A stretch of 64,000 nucleotides of DNA from Bacteroidia bacterium (GTDB taxonomy: Bacteria; Bacteroidota; Bacteroidia; Bacteroidales; Azobacteroidaceae), in the NCBI GenBank assembly GCA_025999935.1, contig BNXY01000004.1, forward strand, positions 1-64,000, given 5' to 3'. Shown piece after piece: positions 51,952 to 60,931 of this stretch (position 1 is the first letter of the stretch; every line of letters starts with the position of its first letter). The notes under the pieces were generated by a model. The model was not told where the DNA came from. It did not search any database and was given only the letters and a program-made list of their open reading frames with translations. The translations under genes were made by a program, and so were the position numbers.

Positions 51952-53127
51952 ATGAAAACTAATTTCTATTTTATGAGTAAGCGCATCCCGCTTTTTCTGA
52001 TTCTCATTCTTTTTTCTGCTGCTTGTTCAAAGCACACAAATGAACAAGCAGCAAGAAAAGGGGATAAGGTTATTGCCTTAGATATTGAACAAAATGATGA
52101 AGTTTCAATAAAGGACTACTTTTCTCATATTGAGTTTATCCCTTTGGAAACCGATAAACGTTCTGTATTAGGTCAAAATATAAAAAAATGGCTGATCTAT
52201 AAAGGAAATTTCTATTTTTTGGATCATAGGCAAGGTGGCCTTATTGTTGTATTTGATTCTAAAGGGAAATTTATCCGAACCATAGACAAAAAAGGACAGG
52301 GACCGGGAGAGTATAGCGTATTATATGATTTTTCATTTAATCGCTTTACGGGTAATTTGGAACTGATGGATGCTCTTTGTTATATTCATATTTACGACGA
52401 ATCCGGCGATACGCTTAAAGAGACCATTCGCTTACCGAAAGGAGAACAGGCAATACATTTTTATACGCAACTCACTCCGGATATTTATGTTTTTTTTAAT
52501 AAATATAGAGAAAAAAACAAGCTATTTTTTTATTCCATATCTAAGCAGGAAATTATTTCCGAAACTTACAGTGATTGGCCGGATTATATGAATGAGACTC
52601 CATTCGGTGGACAGGACACTCCGTTTCATATTTTGAATGATACGGTTTGTTTTTATGAATATTACAGTGGGGATATTTTTACCATTGATGCAAAAACAAT
52701 GGAACTCCAACCGAGGTATCAATTTGATTTTGGAGAACATAATTTTACAATTTCAAAGATTCCGGAAAATGAAACTATGCAATTTTATTTGAAATTCAGT
52801 TTTTATGTAACAGAGAAATATGTAACCTTTTTTTCACCGGTTGATGAAAATTCAAACTATTACATCAGTCGATTTTATTATAAGAAAAAAGCGAAACAGG
52901 TTATTCTGGATAAAAGGAATAAACAATATAAAATATTCAATGCATTTAAGGAGGGTTTTCAATGTATGCCTTATTATATGGACGAAGAAGCTATGTATGC
53001 TTTTGTTCCTCCCAACCGCTTAGATTTTGTTGTCAAACCGGAAGTATTGGATGAAGAGAATTTATTAAGATACAAATCCGTTCAGGAAGACAGTAATCCT
53101 GTCATAATTAAATATTATTTTAAATAA
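51952..53127 (+). CDS. Six-bladed beta-propeller lipoprotein C
   Basis: A 391-residue lipoprotein with lipobox SAACSKHT. The repeats include VFDSKGKFIRTIDKKGQGPG and EYSVLYDFSFNRFTGNLELM, the shared GQGPGE signature. An alternative start is MSKRIPLF (51973). It is followed 10 bases later by the intact thiol protein, giving the complete propeller-thiol pair that copy A once had. Own promoter upstream. The role is unknown. Confidence 0.82.
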   Translation: MKTNFYFMSKRIPLFLILILFSAACSKHTNEQAARKGDKVIALDIEQNDEVSIKDYFSHIEFIPLETDKRSVLGQNIKKWLIYKGNFYFLDHRQGGLIVVFDSKGKFIRTIDKKGQGPGEYSVLYDFSFNRFTGNLELMDALCYIHIYDESGDTLKETIRLPKGEQAIHFYTQLTPDIYVFFNKYREKNKLFFYSISKQEIISETYSDWPDYMNETPFGGQDTPFHILNDTVCFYEYYSGDIFTIDAKTMELQPRYQFDFGEHNFTISKIPENETMQFYLKFSFYVTEKYVTFFSPVDENSNYYISRFYYKKKAKQVILDKRNKQYKIFNAFKEGFQCMPYYMDEEAMYAFVPPNRLDFVVKPEVLDEENLLRYKSVQEDSNPVIIKYYFK

Positions 53128-53137
53128 ACAGCAAACC

Positions 53138-53710
53138 ATGAAGTCCATTGAAAGAGTATTATTAATATTATCCGGTTGCACGTTAATTGGAGTTTCTATC
53201 CTATTAACCAATAGTTTTAGAAAAGAAAATGTTGTTGAAGATAAATCATTAAAAGCAGAACAAGAAATAGAACAGTTTTATTATGAACAAAATATTTATG
53301 CTGCCGTTGAAAATAATGATATTTCAATTAATGTAACGCCAATACAAAACCAAATAAATTACAACCAACCTACGTTAGTATGTCGTTATTCCGCTAATGC
53401 TTGTTCTATTTGCATTGATTTTGCGATTGATAAACTGAATGAATTTTTTCCGGATTCAGAAAACAATACTCTGCCGGTTTTGATAATTGTTTCAGATTTG
53501 AGTTCTGATAAAAAAATAAAAAAATATTCAAACAAGACGATAAATATAGCAAAAAATAATCTTGAAATGCCTATTGAAGAAACATATCTTCCTTTTTATT
53601 TTATTATGTATCAAGGGAAAGCTCAACAGATATTCATTCCTGAAAAAAATTATCCTAAATATACGGACACCTACTTAAAAGCAATAAAGAAAAGATATTT
53701 TTCCGAATAG
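53138..53710 (+). CDS. Membrane-anchored thioredoxin-like protein
   Basis: A 190-residue protein with an N-terminal anchor (VLLILSGCTLIGVSILL), an acidic linker and a thioredoxin-like domain with a CxxC pair in ANACSICIDFAI, then LPVLIIVSDLS and a Pro-containing ETYLPFYFIMYQG loop in the cis-Pro position. It probably faces the periplasm as a thiol oxidoreductase or a degenerate relative. Paired with propeller lipoprotein C, and the intact counterpart of the truncated gene at 49682. It ends 58 bases before the ftsB promoter. Confidence 0.72.
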   Translation: MKSIERVLLILSGCTLIGVSILLTNSFRKENVVEDKSLKAEQEIEQFYYEQNIYAAVENNDISINVTPIQNQINYNQPTLVCRYSANACSICIDFAIDKLNEFFPDSENNTLPVLIIVSDLSSDKKIKKYSNKTINIAKNNLEMPIEETYLPFYFIMYQGKAQQIFIPEKNYPKYTDTYLKAIKKRYFSE

Positions 53711-53768
53711 CATCGTAATAAAAACACAACATTTTTTTCGTATTTCACAATATTTCTCCAATTTTTAT

Positions 53769-53776
53769 TACCTTTG
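53769..53776 (+). promoter_or_regulatory. -7 box of ftsB
   Basis: TACCTTTG, 17 bases before the ftsB start codon. It is duplicated with its flanks at 50067-50074. Confidence 0.6.
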
Positions 53777-53792
53777 CATCAAATGTTTTTTT

Positions 53793-54095
53793 ATGAAAAA
53801 TTTATTTGAATTTGTAAAAAATTATGGCAGCAAAGTAAATAAATATTGGCTGACTGTTATCATTTTCACTGTTATTACTTTCTTTATCGGCGATAGTACG
53901 GTATTAGACCAACTCTCTTACAACCGGCAAATCAATCAGTTGGAAAGAGATATCGAATATTATAACAACGAGAAAGAGAGTAATTTAGAGAAACTGAATG
54001 CCATACAGAGTGACGAGGAAGGTTTGGAAAAATTTGCCCGGGAGCAGTACAACATGACTAAAGCCGACGAGGAATTATTTATAATTGTTGAATAA
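53793..54095 (+). CDS. FtsB/DivIC-type septum formation protein
   Basis: A 100-residue bitopic division protein. One membrane helix at about 20-35 (LTVIIFTVITFFIGDS), then a leucine-zipper coiled coil (RQINQLERDIEYYNNEKESN) and the family's terminal EGLEKFAREQYNMTKADEELFII segment, which matches FtsB/DivIC (FYxREFLGxxxPGE-like region replaced by FAREQYNM). It acts in the divisome with FtsL and FtsQ. First gene of a group with a small membrane protein and a methyltransferase. Its 5' end is partly duplicated 3.7 kb upstream. Confidence 0.88.
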   Translation: MKNLFEFVKNYGSKVNKYWLTVIIFTVITFFIGDSTVLDQLSYNRQINQLERDIEYYNNEKESNLEKLNAIQSDEEGLEKFAREQYNMTKADEELFIIVE

Positions 54096-54096
54096 T

Positions 54097-54459
54097 ATGT
54101 CATTGAATATCCGGGCTTATTTATTCTATGCTTGCGCCATATTGTTATTGATCTCCGCCGCCTTGTACATAACCGGCGATGAACTTGTTCCCCACCGGGT
54201 AATATACTATGTATATGCCATTTCCGGAGCGGGTGTTGCTGTGGCCTATTTATCCAATCCGTATCGGGGCGAAAATCTCCGTTTGAAAAGATTGGCTACC
54301 CAACAGGCAATTGCCGCCATCTTGCTTCCGATTTCTTCTGTTTTAATGTTTAAAGGAAAAAACGAATGGTTTGTTTTTTTGTTTGTTTCCGCATTTTTGC
54401 AATTGTATGCGGCTATCATTAGAATCCGGGAAGACAAGAAAGAAGAGAAGAAAAAATAA
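54097..54459 (+). CDS. Small four-helix membrane protein of unknown function
   Basis: 120 residues starting at ATG 54097, one base after the ftsB stop (TTG 54085 is an unlikely alternative). Four hydrophobic helices: AYLFYACAILLLISAALYI, then VIYYVYAISGAGVAVAYL, QAIAAILLPISSVLMF, and WFVFLFVSAFLQLYAAII. A very basic tail ends KKEEKKK. The stop overlaps the next ATG. Small proteins of this kind occur beside ftsB in Bacteroidales, but no function is known. Confidence 0.8.
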   Translation: MSLNIRAYLFYACAILLLISAALYITGDELVPHRVIYYVYAISGAGVAVAYLSNPYRGENLRLKRLATQQAIAAILLPISSVLMFKGKNEWFVFLFVSAFLQLYAAIIRIREDKKEEKKK

Positions 54460-55259
54460 TGGAAAAAATTGTCAGCGCACAAAACAGCCGCATCAAACAC
54501 ATTCAAAAACTCATTTCCAAATCGAAAGAACGGAAAGAGCAAAACCGGTTTGTGATTGAAGGTGCACGGGAATTGAGCCTCGCCATTGCCGGTGCGTACA
54601 AATTGGATTCGGTTTTTGTCTGTCCCGAATTATTTTCTAAGACAGATTATCCTGATGTGTTACAATCCATTAGACCGGAAATCTTGTTTGAAGTATCGGA
54701 ACCGGTTTTCCAAAAAATAGCCTACCGTGAAGGTTCCGACGGGATTCTGGCTTTGGCGCAACCCCAATCTCATACTTTATCCGACTTGCATTTACCGGAA
54801 AATCCGTTTATCATCGTACTCGAGTCTGTAGAAAAACCGGGCAATCTGGGCGCTATCCTCCGCACGGCCGATGCGGCAAAAGCGGATGTCGTGATTGTTT
54901 GCGACCCTTTGACGGATGTTTATAATCCCAATGCGATTCGTTCAAGTGTGGGTTGTATTTTTACGGTGCCCATTGCCGTTTCCACAAATGCCGAAACGCT
55001 TTCCTTCCTGAAAGCCAAGAAAATCAAAACTTTTTCCGCCGAATTGCAGGCTTCGCAATGGTATCAGGATACGGATTTTACAGGCCCTTCCGCCATCGTC
55101 ATGGGAACGGAAGCCGATGGTCTGACCGGTTTTTGGTTGGAGCAAGCCGATGTCCGGATAAAAATTCCGATGCGAGGGAAAATCGATTCCCTGAATGTAT
55201 CGGTTTCCACAGCGGTCATCACGTTTGAAGCCATGCGGCAAAGAGGGTTTTCTATTTGA
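54459..55259 (+). CDS. TrmH/SpoU-family RNA 2'-O-methyltransferase
   Basis: A 266-residue SPOUT-class methyltransferase. The N-terminal substrate-binding domain ([20 protein letters not shown]) resembles SpoU_sub_bind. The C-terminal knot has [21 protein letters not shown] (motif 1 with Asn-Arg), [16 protein letters not shown] (motif 2) and [19 protein letters not shown] (motif 3), with VMGTEADGL for SAM binding. The target is probably rRNA. Coupled by a 1-base overlap (TAATG) to the upstream membrane protein and convergent with mutL, overlapping it by 8 bases. Confidence 0.93.
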   Translation: MEKIVSAQNSRIKHIQKLISKSKERKEQNRFVIEGARELSLAIAGAYKLDSVFVCPELFSKTDYPDVLQSIRPEILFEVSEPVFQKIAYREGSDGILALAQPQSHTLSDLHLPENPFIIVLESVEKPGNLGAILRTADAAKADVVIVCDPLTDVYNPNAIRSSVGCIFTVPIAVSTNAETLSFLKAKKIKTFSAELQASQWYQDTDFTGPSAIVMGTEADGLTGFWLEQADVRIKIPMRGKIDSLNVSVSTAVITFEAMRQRGFSI

Positions 55260-57033
55260 ACCGTTTCCCCAGTTCGTCTTCCGAAAGGATGGAAATAATG
55301 ATTTTTCCATCGGGGGTGTAATTAGGAGAAGATGAGGCAAACAGCTTGGCAATCAGCATATCGGCTTCTTCATCAGAGAGAAATTTTCCATAAGGAATGG
55401 CTGCTTTTTTCGCTAAAGTCAGCGCGAGGGCTTCCGACACTTCTTCTTTCACTTCGCAACCGGTTTCCATGACTTTATCCGCCATATCCTGTAAAATTTC
55501 GACCGTATCCACATTTTCCAAACCGGACGGAATGCCATTGATGGAATAGGAATTACTGCCCAAATCGGCTAAATCAAATCCGATATAAGCCAAGTCGTCC
55601 AATAAATAAGGAAGAACCGTTGCTTCACGGGGCGTAAAAGAAATGATTTCCGGAAACAACAGGCCTTGTGAAACGCCTTGTTTTTGCTTCATCCGCTGCA
55701 TGTATTCGTCGAACAAAACACGAATGTGCGCCCGACGTTGATTGATAAGTGTCAAACCTGATTTCAAAGGTGTAACGATGTATTTCCCTTTGTAAGATAA
55801 GATTCTGGTTTTTTCTTCCGCAAAAGCCAAAGCGGCTTCCGGTTCTTTCGGTATTTCCGGTTTATCTTCATACAGTTTTTCCCAATTGGCCGATACCGGT
55901 TTTGAATGGTATTCCATTTCCCGGAAAGGGTTATAGCCGGACTGTATGTTGATTTTCGGACTTTCCGTTGGAGGACGATTATTTTTGCTGTAAACCGGCA
56001 TATCAATGGCGCCGTCTCGGTCAAATTCCAAACTGGGAATGGCGTTTGATTTAGCAATGGCTTCTTTTACCGCCGCCGTAATTATCAGCCAGATAGCCTG
56101 TTCGTTTTCAAATTTGATTTCGGTTTTTGCCGGATGAATGTTCACATCAATGCTTCCCGGATCGACCGTCATATAAATGAAATAGTTAGGCATTTCCCCC
56201 GCCGGGATAAAAGGCTCGAAAGCTTGTGTTACCGCTTTGTGAAAATAGGGATGCCGCATGTAACGATTGTTCACAAAAAAATACTGCAAAGCGCTTTTTT
56301 TCCGGCTGAACTCCGGCGTTCCCACAAAACCGGAGACGGAAACCAAGGAAGTTTCGGCATGAAGACTTAGCAATTGGGTATTCAATTTTTTTCCGAAAAC
56401 ATTGAGAATGCGTTGCCGCAAATTGGAAACCGGCAAGTTCAATATCTCCGCATCATTGTGGTGGAGATTGAAAAAAATCTGGGGATTTACCAATACCACC
56501 CGTTCAAATTCGGTAAGAATATTTTTAAATTCCGTTTCGTTGGATTTCAGAAATTTTCTTCGGGCGGGCACATTGAAAAAGAGGTTTTTTACTGAAAAAA
56601 TACTGCCGGGATTGGGCGCGACGGATTGTTGTTTTTCCACTTGCGAAGCGGCTATTTGCAACAAAGTGCCCATTGTGTCGTCTTTTCGGGCGGTTTTCAA
56701 TTCCACTTGGGCAACCGCAGCAATCGAAGCCAGCGCTTCTCCACGGAAACCGATGGTTCGCAAAGAAAATAAATCGTCGGCTGAATTGATTTTGGATGTG
56801 GCATGTCGTTCAAAGGCCATTCGTGCATCGGTTTCGGACATGCCTTTGCCGTTGTCAATTACCTGAATCAGCGTGCGACCGGCATCTTTCACCACCAAAT
56901 GGATGGAATCGGCGCCGGCATCGACCGCATTTTCAATCAATTCCTTTACCACGGAAGCCGGTCGTTGAATAACCTCTCCCGCAGCAATTTGATTCGCAAT
57001 CGAATCGGAAAGCAGATGAATGATATCGCTCAT
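55252..57033 (-). CDS. mutL: DNA mismatch repair protein MutL
   Basis: GHKL ATPase that couples mismatch recognition to repair. The protein has 593 residues. The N-terminal ATPase domain has [28 protein letters not shown], the ATSKI lid and [15 protein letters not shown]. The middle transducer domain contains [17 protein letters not shown] (INVNIHPAK region), and the C-terminal dimerisation domain includes ACHxA-type remnants ([14 protein letters not shown]). A conserved DQHAAHER motif is replaced by NQRRAHIRV, so the C-terminal endonuclease site looks absent, typical of non-nicking MutL. First gene of a leftward cluster with the OstA-like gene upstream of it. Confidence 0.95.
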   Translation of the reverse strand: MSDIIHLLSDSIANQIAAGEVIQRPASVVKELIENAVDAGADSIHLVVKDAGRTLIQVIDNGKGMSETDARMAFERHATSKINSADDLFSLRTIGFRGEALASIAAVAQVELKTARKDDTMGTLLQIAASQVEKQQSVAPNPGSIFSVKNLFFNVPARRKFLKSNETEFKNILTEFERVVLVNPQIFFNLHHNDAEILNLPVSNLRQRILNVFGKKLNTQLLSLHAETSLVSVSGFVGTPEFSRKKSALQYFFVNNRYMRHPYFHKAVTQAFEPFIPAGEMPNYFIYMTVDPGSIDVNIHPAKTEIKFENEQAIWLIITAAVKEAIAKSNAIPSLEFDRDGAIDMPVYSKNNRPPTESPKINIQSGYNPFREMEYHSKPVSANWEKLYEDKPEIPKEPEAALAFAEEKTRILSYKGKYIVTPLKSGLTLINQRRAHIRVLFDEYMQRMKQKQGVSQGLLFPEIISFTPREATVLPYLLDDLAYIGFDLADLGSNSYSINGIPSGLENVDTVEILQDMADKVMETGCEVKEEVSEALALTLAKKAAIPYGKFLSDEEADMLIAKLFASSSPNYTPDGKIIISILSEDELGKRFK

Positions 57034-57045
57034 ATATCCAAAATA

Positions 57046-58662
57046 TTATTCCATGTGTTGATGCTGCCCGTGTACCCTTCGAGGCGGCGGCACATCTTCC
57101 GTTTTCATTATTACTTTCGTAAATATATCTTCCCTGTTTTGGGGACGAAGATAGTTATAATCTTTGAAATCTTTTAAAAATTTATTTTCCGGATTCAAAT
57201 CCGGTATGGGTAAAGTTTCCGATTGGGGTGTCGGATACCAGACAGTCCGGGATATTTTACGGTTCTTAATCTTAACAGAAATATCATCACTTTCAGCTTT
57301 ATATCTTCCAATAAAAGACACATTTTTGTCATCAATGGGATAGTAAAGAGATTCTGCACTGCCTTCGATGTCTATTTTATCCAATTCTCCGCCTACAAAA
57401 TAGGCCGTTAAATTTCTACCTTTCAACTGATTAAAATAAGTTGTATCGACTTCCTGCATCGCAAAAGCATAGTTTAACACATACATTCGTTCAACCGTAC
57501 TGTCGTTGAAAAGAATTTTAATCGTATCGCCATTGATTTGATATTCGGTATTCCACAAAATGGGATTCTGATATAATTTTAGAATGGAATCAACCGTATT
57601 GAATTGCAGGGAGTCGCAAACACCCTGAATATCAATTCGGTAAAAACGGACACCGTGATAAGCCTTTACTTCCCGCTCCTCGCCGATCGTTTCCATTTTC
57701 AAAGTATCCGCATGTAAAAATAGAGAATCCTTTCGGGAAAATTCAATCATCTGGGCGGAATCGGTAGCGAAAGCATATTTAGTTACTTCGTTGTAATATC
57801 CATAATTACCTGTCAGAATTATTTTTTTTACCGTATCGTTCAGGAACATATTACCATAGGCCTCCACAAATCCATCCGATTTATTATAAAACAACGAATC
57901 GGCCGTCACGGTTTTGGTTTTGTCTTTACTGACCACCAGCGAACGGTCATACAACATGGATTCTTCGATGATTGTATTGTACCAACCTCTTGTCGAATAA
58001 ATGGTTCCACTATCCGATTCAATTACCGTCGGGCCTAAAATATTCGCCACTTTACTTTCCGTATGGTATTTCAGCGTATCGGAAGTCAAATCAAATTGGG
58101 GATTGGTAAGGTGTACTTGATCTTTGAAAAAAGCGATTTTTGTATCGGGAGAATATTGTCCGTAGATGGAAGTCAGTTCGTTGATTGAATCGACCATCAT
58201 GCCGCCGTCAAAGTAATAAGCCATGTTTTGAATCCGGTCGTAATCGAAATTATCCGTAAACAGAGTCACGTCCCTGTTTTCCATGCGCACATTTTCACGC
58301 ATTTTGGCTAAGCTGATATTGCCGTCGTAATTCAGAAAATCGCCATACATGGATATCGTATCTCCTTGTTTGATAACCACATTGCTAAAAGCGTCCAAGG
58401 AATTGGTCAGTTCATACATATAAGCGCTATCGCAATACATATATACGCTATCGTGCCTGAATATCACATTGCCGCGCAAAACCCAAGTATCCGGGTTGTT
58501 TTTTTGCGACAATTCTAAAGAATCGGCATTCTCCACAACCACTTTCGTTACTTTTTCATTTTTAGGAGCGGGCGGATTTTGCGACATTCCGAAGAAAGTA
58601 GTTGCGACGAAAAGCAATAAAAAAAAAGTAGTTCGATTATTTTTATTTTTGAACCCAGCCAT
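57046..58662 (-). CDS. OstA/LptA-like outer-membrane biogenesis protein
   Basis: A 538-residue exported protein with signal peptide (FLLLFVATTFFGMSQ). The beta-strand repeats are of the OstA/LptA type: VLRGNVIFRHDSVYMYCDSA, VVIKQGDTISMYGDFLNYDG, and YGNYG-like segments. LptA bridges carry LPS across the periplasm, and this longer Bacteroidetes form (OstA-like_N family) may combine several jelly-roll units. Its start lies 20 bases inside the 3' end of the SurA-like gene, so they are translationally linked. It is 12 bases from mutL. Confidence 0.85.
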   Translation of the reverse strand: MAGFKNKNNRTTFFLLLFVATTFFGMSQNPPAPKNEKVTKVVVENADSLELSQKNNPDTWVLRGNVIFRHDSVYMYCDSAYMYELTNSLDAFSNVVIKQGDTISMYGDFLNYDGNISLAKMRENVRMENRDVTLFTDNFDYDRIQNMAYYFDGGMMVDSINELTSIYGQYSPDTKIAFFKDQVHLTNPQFDLTSDTLKYHTESKVANILGPTVIESDSGTIYSTRGWYNTIIEESMLYDRSLVVSKDKTKTVTADSLFYNKSDGFVEAYGNMFLNDTVKKIILTGNYGYYNEVTKYAFATDSAQMIEFSRKDSLFLHADTLKMETIGEEREVKAYHGVRFYRIDIQGVCDSLQFNTVDSILKLYQNPILWNTEYQINGDTIKILFNDSTVERMYVLNYAFAMQEVDTTYFNQLKGRNLTAYFVGGELDKIDIEGSAESLYYPIDDKNVSFIGRYKAESDDISVKIKNRKISRTVWYPTPQSETLPIPDLNPENKFLKDFKDYNYLRPQNREDIFTKVIMKTEDVPPPRRVHGQHQHME

Positions 58663-60040
58663 CCTTTTCGAAATCGCAGTTTTTCAAATTATCATTGATA
58701 CGAATATAAGTCTCCTTTATTTTTTTATCAAGCCATTTATTCAAAATCTGATTTTGCCTTTCACTCACAACCATCGCTTGGACGGCTTGAAAATCGTCGG
58801 CCAGATTGGCTTTATGCCCCTCGATGCGGGATTTCAATTTTACAATAATCGCAATTTCTTTTTGTTTGGAATTAACCATGGTAAACGATTTAGAAACCTC
58901 ATTTACTTTGAGTGTACTAACCACTTTGGCTATTTCAGCCGGTAATTCATTCATTTCAAAGCGGGAAGTTCCTGTTCTCTCCGTTTCGCCCGACATATCT
59001 CCGGTCTCATTTCTATTTACCATCAAACCTTTGTTATAACGGGTGTCTCTGTCGTAAGAATAATTCGCCGCCTGCTCAAAAGTAATTTTATCCGCCACAA
59101 TGGCGCTACGCAATGAATCCAATTGAACCACAGCCGCTTGTAACTCTTCGGGAGAGACGTATGCTTTCAGCAGGATGTGGCGGACATTGATTCTATCGCC
59201 TCTTTTTTCAATCAACTGGATGATATGAAAACCGTATTCTGTTTCCACAATCCGGGAAACACGTTTCGGGTCGTTCAAGTCATACGCAGCGGCAGCAAAT
59301 TCGGGTACCAGATTGGATTTTCCCATCAATCCCAAGTCGCCGCCCTTGTAGGCTGAACTTTTATCTTCGGAATACCGGCGGGCCAAGGAAGCAAAATCGT
59401 TTTTACCGCTGGTAACCAATTCCGTATATTCTCTCAATTTTCTTTTAATTTCATCGGTTTCAGCTAAAGAAGGCTGCGGTTCAACCGTTATGATTTCAAC
59501 TTCTACCGTAGTAGGAATATAAGGAAGGCTGTCTTGGGGAATGCGATTAAAAAAAGTCCGCACTTCGGAAGGTGTTACTTTCACTTTGCTTACCAATGAT
59601 CTCTTCATTTCTCTAACGATATTGTTTTCTTTCACTTGTGTCCGAAGGTTTTCCCGAAATTCGTTGACCGATAATTGAGAATTAGCCAATAAATATTCTT
59701 CAAATTTTTCCTGAGTACCTATACGGGACACATACCAATTGATTCGAGCATCAACTTCCTGATAAACTTGAGAATCCGAAATGTCGATACTATCTAATTT
59801 GGCCTGATGCAGATACAACTTCTGAAGCGCCAATTGTTCGGGAATAACACAATAAGGGTCACCCGGCAAGTGTACGTCTTCATTAATCATCTCTTCACGC
59901 ATGGCCTCCACATCCGACAAGAGAATGGCGTCGTCGCCCACTACCCAAACTACTTCGTCGATGATATTGCTTTGTGCTTTCACATATTCCTGAGAAGAAA
60001 ATACAAGCAAAATAATTACCCAAAAGAAAAATTTCTTCAT
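58643..60040 (-). CDS. SurA-like peptidyl-prolyl isomerase
   Basis: A 465-residue periplasmic chaperone for outer-membrane proteins. Signal peptide at 1-22 (LLVFSSQEYVKAQ). The N-terminal SurA helical domain spans about 25-165. A parvulin domain spans about 170-270 (FASLARRYSEDKSSAYKGGD then YGFHIIQLIEK), followed by a second weaker rotamase unit (VRHILLKAYVSPEEL). The C-terminal tail is charged. Central in a run of three related genes plus the OstA-like gene, an outer-membrane assembly cluster. Confidence 0.9.
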   Translation of the reverse strand: MKKFFFWVIILLVFSSQEYVKAQSNIIDEVVWVVGDDAILLSDVEAMREEMINEDVHLPGDPYCVIPEQLALQKLYLHQAKLDSIDISDSQVYQEVDARINWYVSRIGTQEKFEEYLLANSQLSVNEFRENLRTQVKENNIVREMKRSLVSKVKVTPSEVRTFFNRIPQDSLPYIPTTVEVEIITVEPQPSLAETDEIKRKLREYTELVTSGKNDFASLARRYSEDKSSAYKGGDLGLMGKSNLVPEFAAAAYDLNDPKRVSRIVETEYGFHIIQLIEKRGDRINVRHILLKAYVSPEELQAAVVQLDSLRSAIVADKITFEQAANYSYDRDTRYNKGLMVNRNETGDMSGETERTGTSRFEMNELPAEIAKVVSTLKVNEVSKSFTMVNSKQKEIAIIVKLKSRIEGHKANLADDFQAVQAMVVSERQNQILNKWLDKKIKETYIRINDNLKNCDFEKDGWVQK

Positions 60041-60066
60041 TTTATTTATTATTTATTATCTATCAA

Positions 60067-60915
60067 TTATTCGTTATAAAACATTATCTCTCCTTTTTTG
60101 ACGGCGCGCTGGTATAAATCTTCTTCCGTTTGTTTCAGAAATTCGATTTTCTGTTGGTTAATCAATACTTCCTGAATATTCGCCTTAGCAAACTCAAAAG
60201 GCGCATCATCGCCCGGCAGGCGATAATCCGTAATATTCAAAAAATAACAATAACTGCTGTCGCTCCGTTCAATATGCTTATTGTTACTCAAAATTGCATT
60301 TATATTCCGAAAATCGGAAGGTAAATTAATTGCAACTTGAGCGAAATCCATCCACTGATCTACAAAATAATCATAAGTTACCACATTATAGAGGCTGTAT
60401 TTTTCCAGCTTTTCTCTCGTATCCGGAGCAGTTGACTTATACCAAGTCCGGATTTCATTCATCTGCGGCGCATTTACGGGTATTTTCAAAAATATCCCCT
60501 TAACCAAAGGGGTTTCTAATTTGAATTTATCCCCATTGACTTGATAATAATCAAGCAATGCCTGCTCATTAATCGCTTTCGTCAACTTCTCATTAATCAA
60601 TTGCTCCTGATACTGATAAATTACCAAAGATTTCCGGTAATTATTTACCAAACGTTCAATTTGCTCTTTATCAGCGATATTCTTCGATGCAACATCGTAT
60701 AACAAGGCGTCATTAATCCACGTCCGTATAAAATGTTCAGCAGTGAGAATACTGTCTTCCGGCGATAATTCGTGAGAAATATTTTCATCTAACTCATTTT
60801 TATACAATATTTTATTACCAACTTTAACTATAACGTTGTCATTATTTACATCTAATTTCGAATTACATGAAACAAGGAGCAAAGATACAACGAGTATTGG
60901 AATAATTAACCTCAT
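60067..60915 (-). CDS. SurA-N-like chaperone lipoprotein without recognisable PPIase domain
   Basis: A 282-residue lipoprotein (lipobox LLVSCNSK, Cys17) with a SurA N-terminal type domain: VIVKVGNKILYKNELDENIS, AEHFIRTWINDALLY, and YRKSLVIYQYQEQLINEKL. The central part where a parvulin domain would sit (VKGIFLKIPVNAPQMNEI) lacks the GGDLG and FGFH signature, so isomerase activity is doubtful. It lies 26 bases before the SurA-like gene and 16 bases after the larger PPIase gene, in one transcription unit. Confidence 0.85.
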   Translation of the reverse strand: MRLIIPILVVSLLLVSCNSKLDVNNDNVIVKVGNKILYKNELDENISHELSPEDSILTAEHFIRTWINDALLYDVASKNIADKEQIERLVNNYRKSLVIYQYQEQLINEKLTKAINEQALLDYYQVNGDKFKLETPLVKGIFLKIPVNAPQMNEIRTWYKSTAPDTREKLEKYSLYNVVTYDYFVDQWMDFAQVAINLPSDFRNINAILSNNKHIERSDSSYCYFLNITDYRLPGDDAPFEFAKANIQEVLINQQKIEFLKQTEEDLYQRAVKKGEIMFYNE

Positions 60916-60931
60916 AAATAGTTAAAGAATG

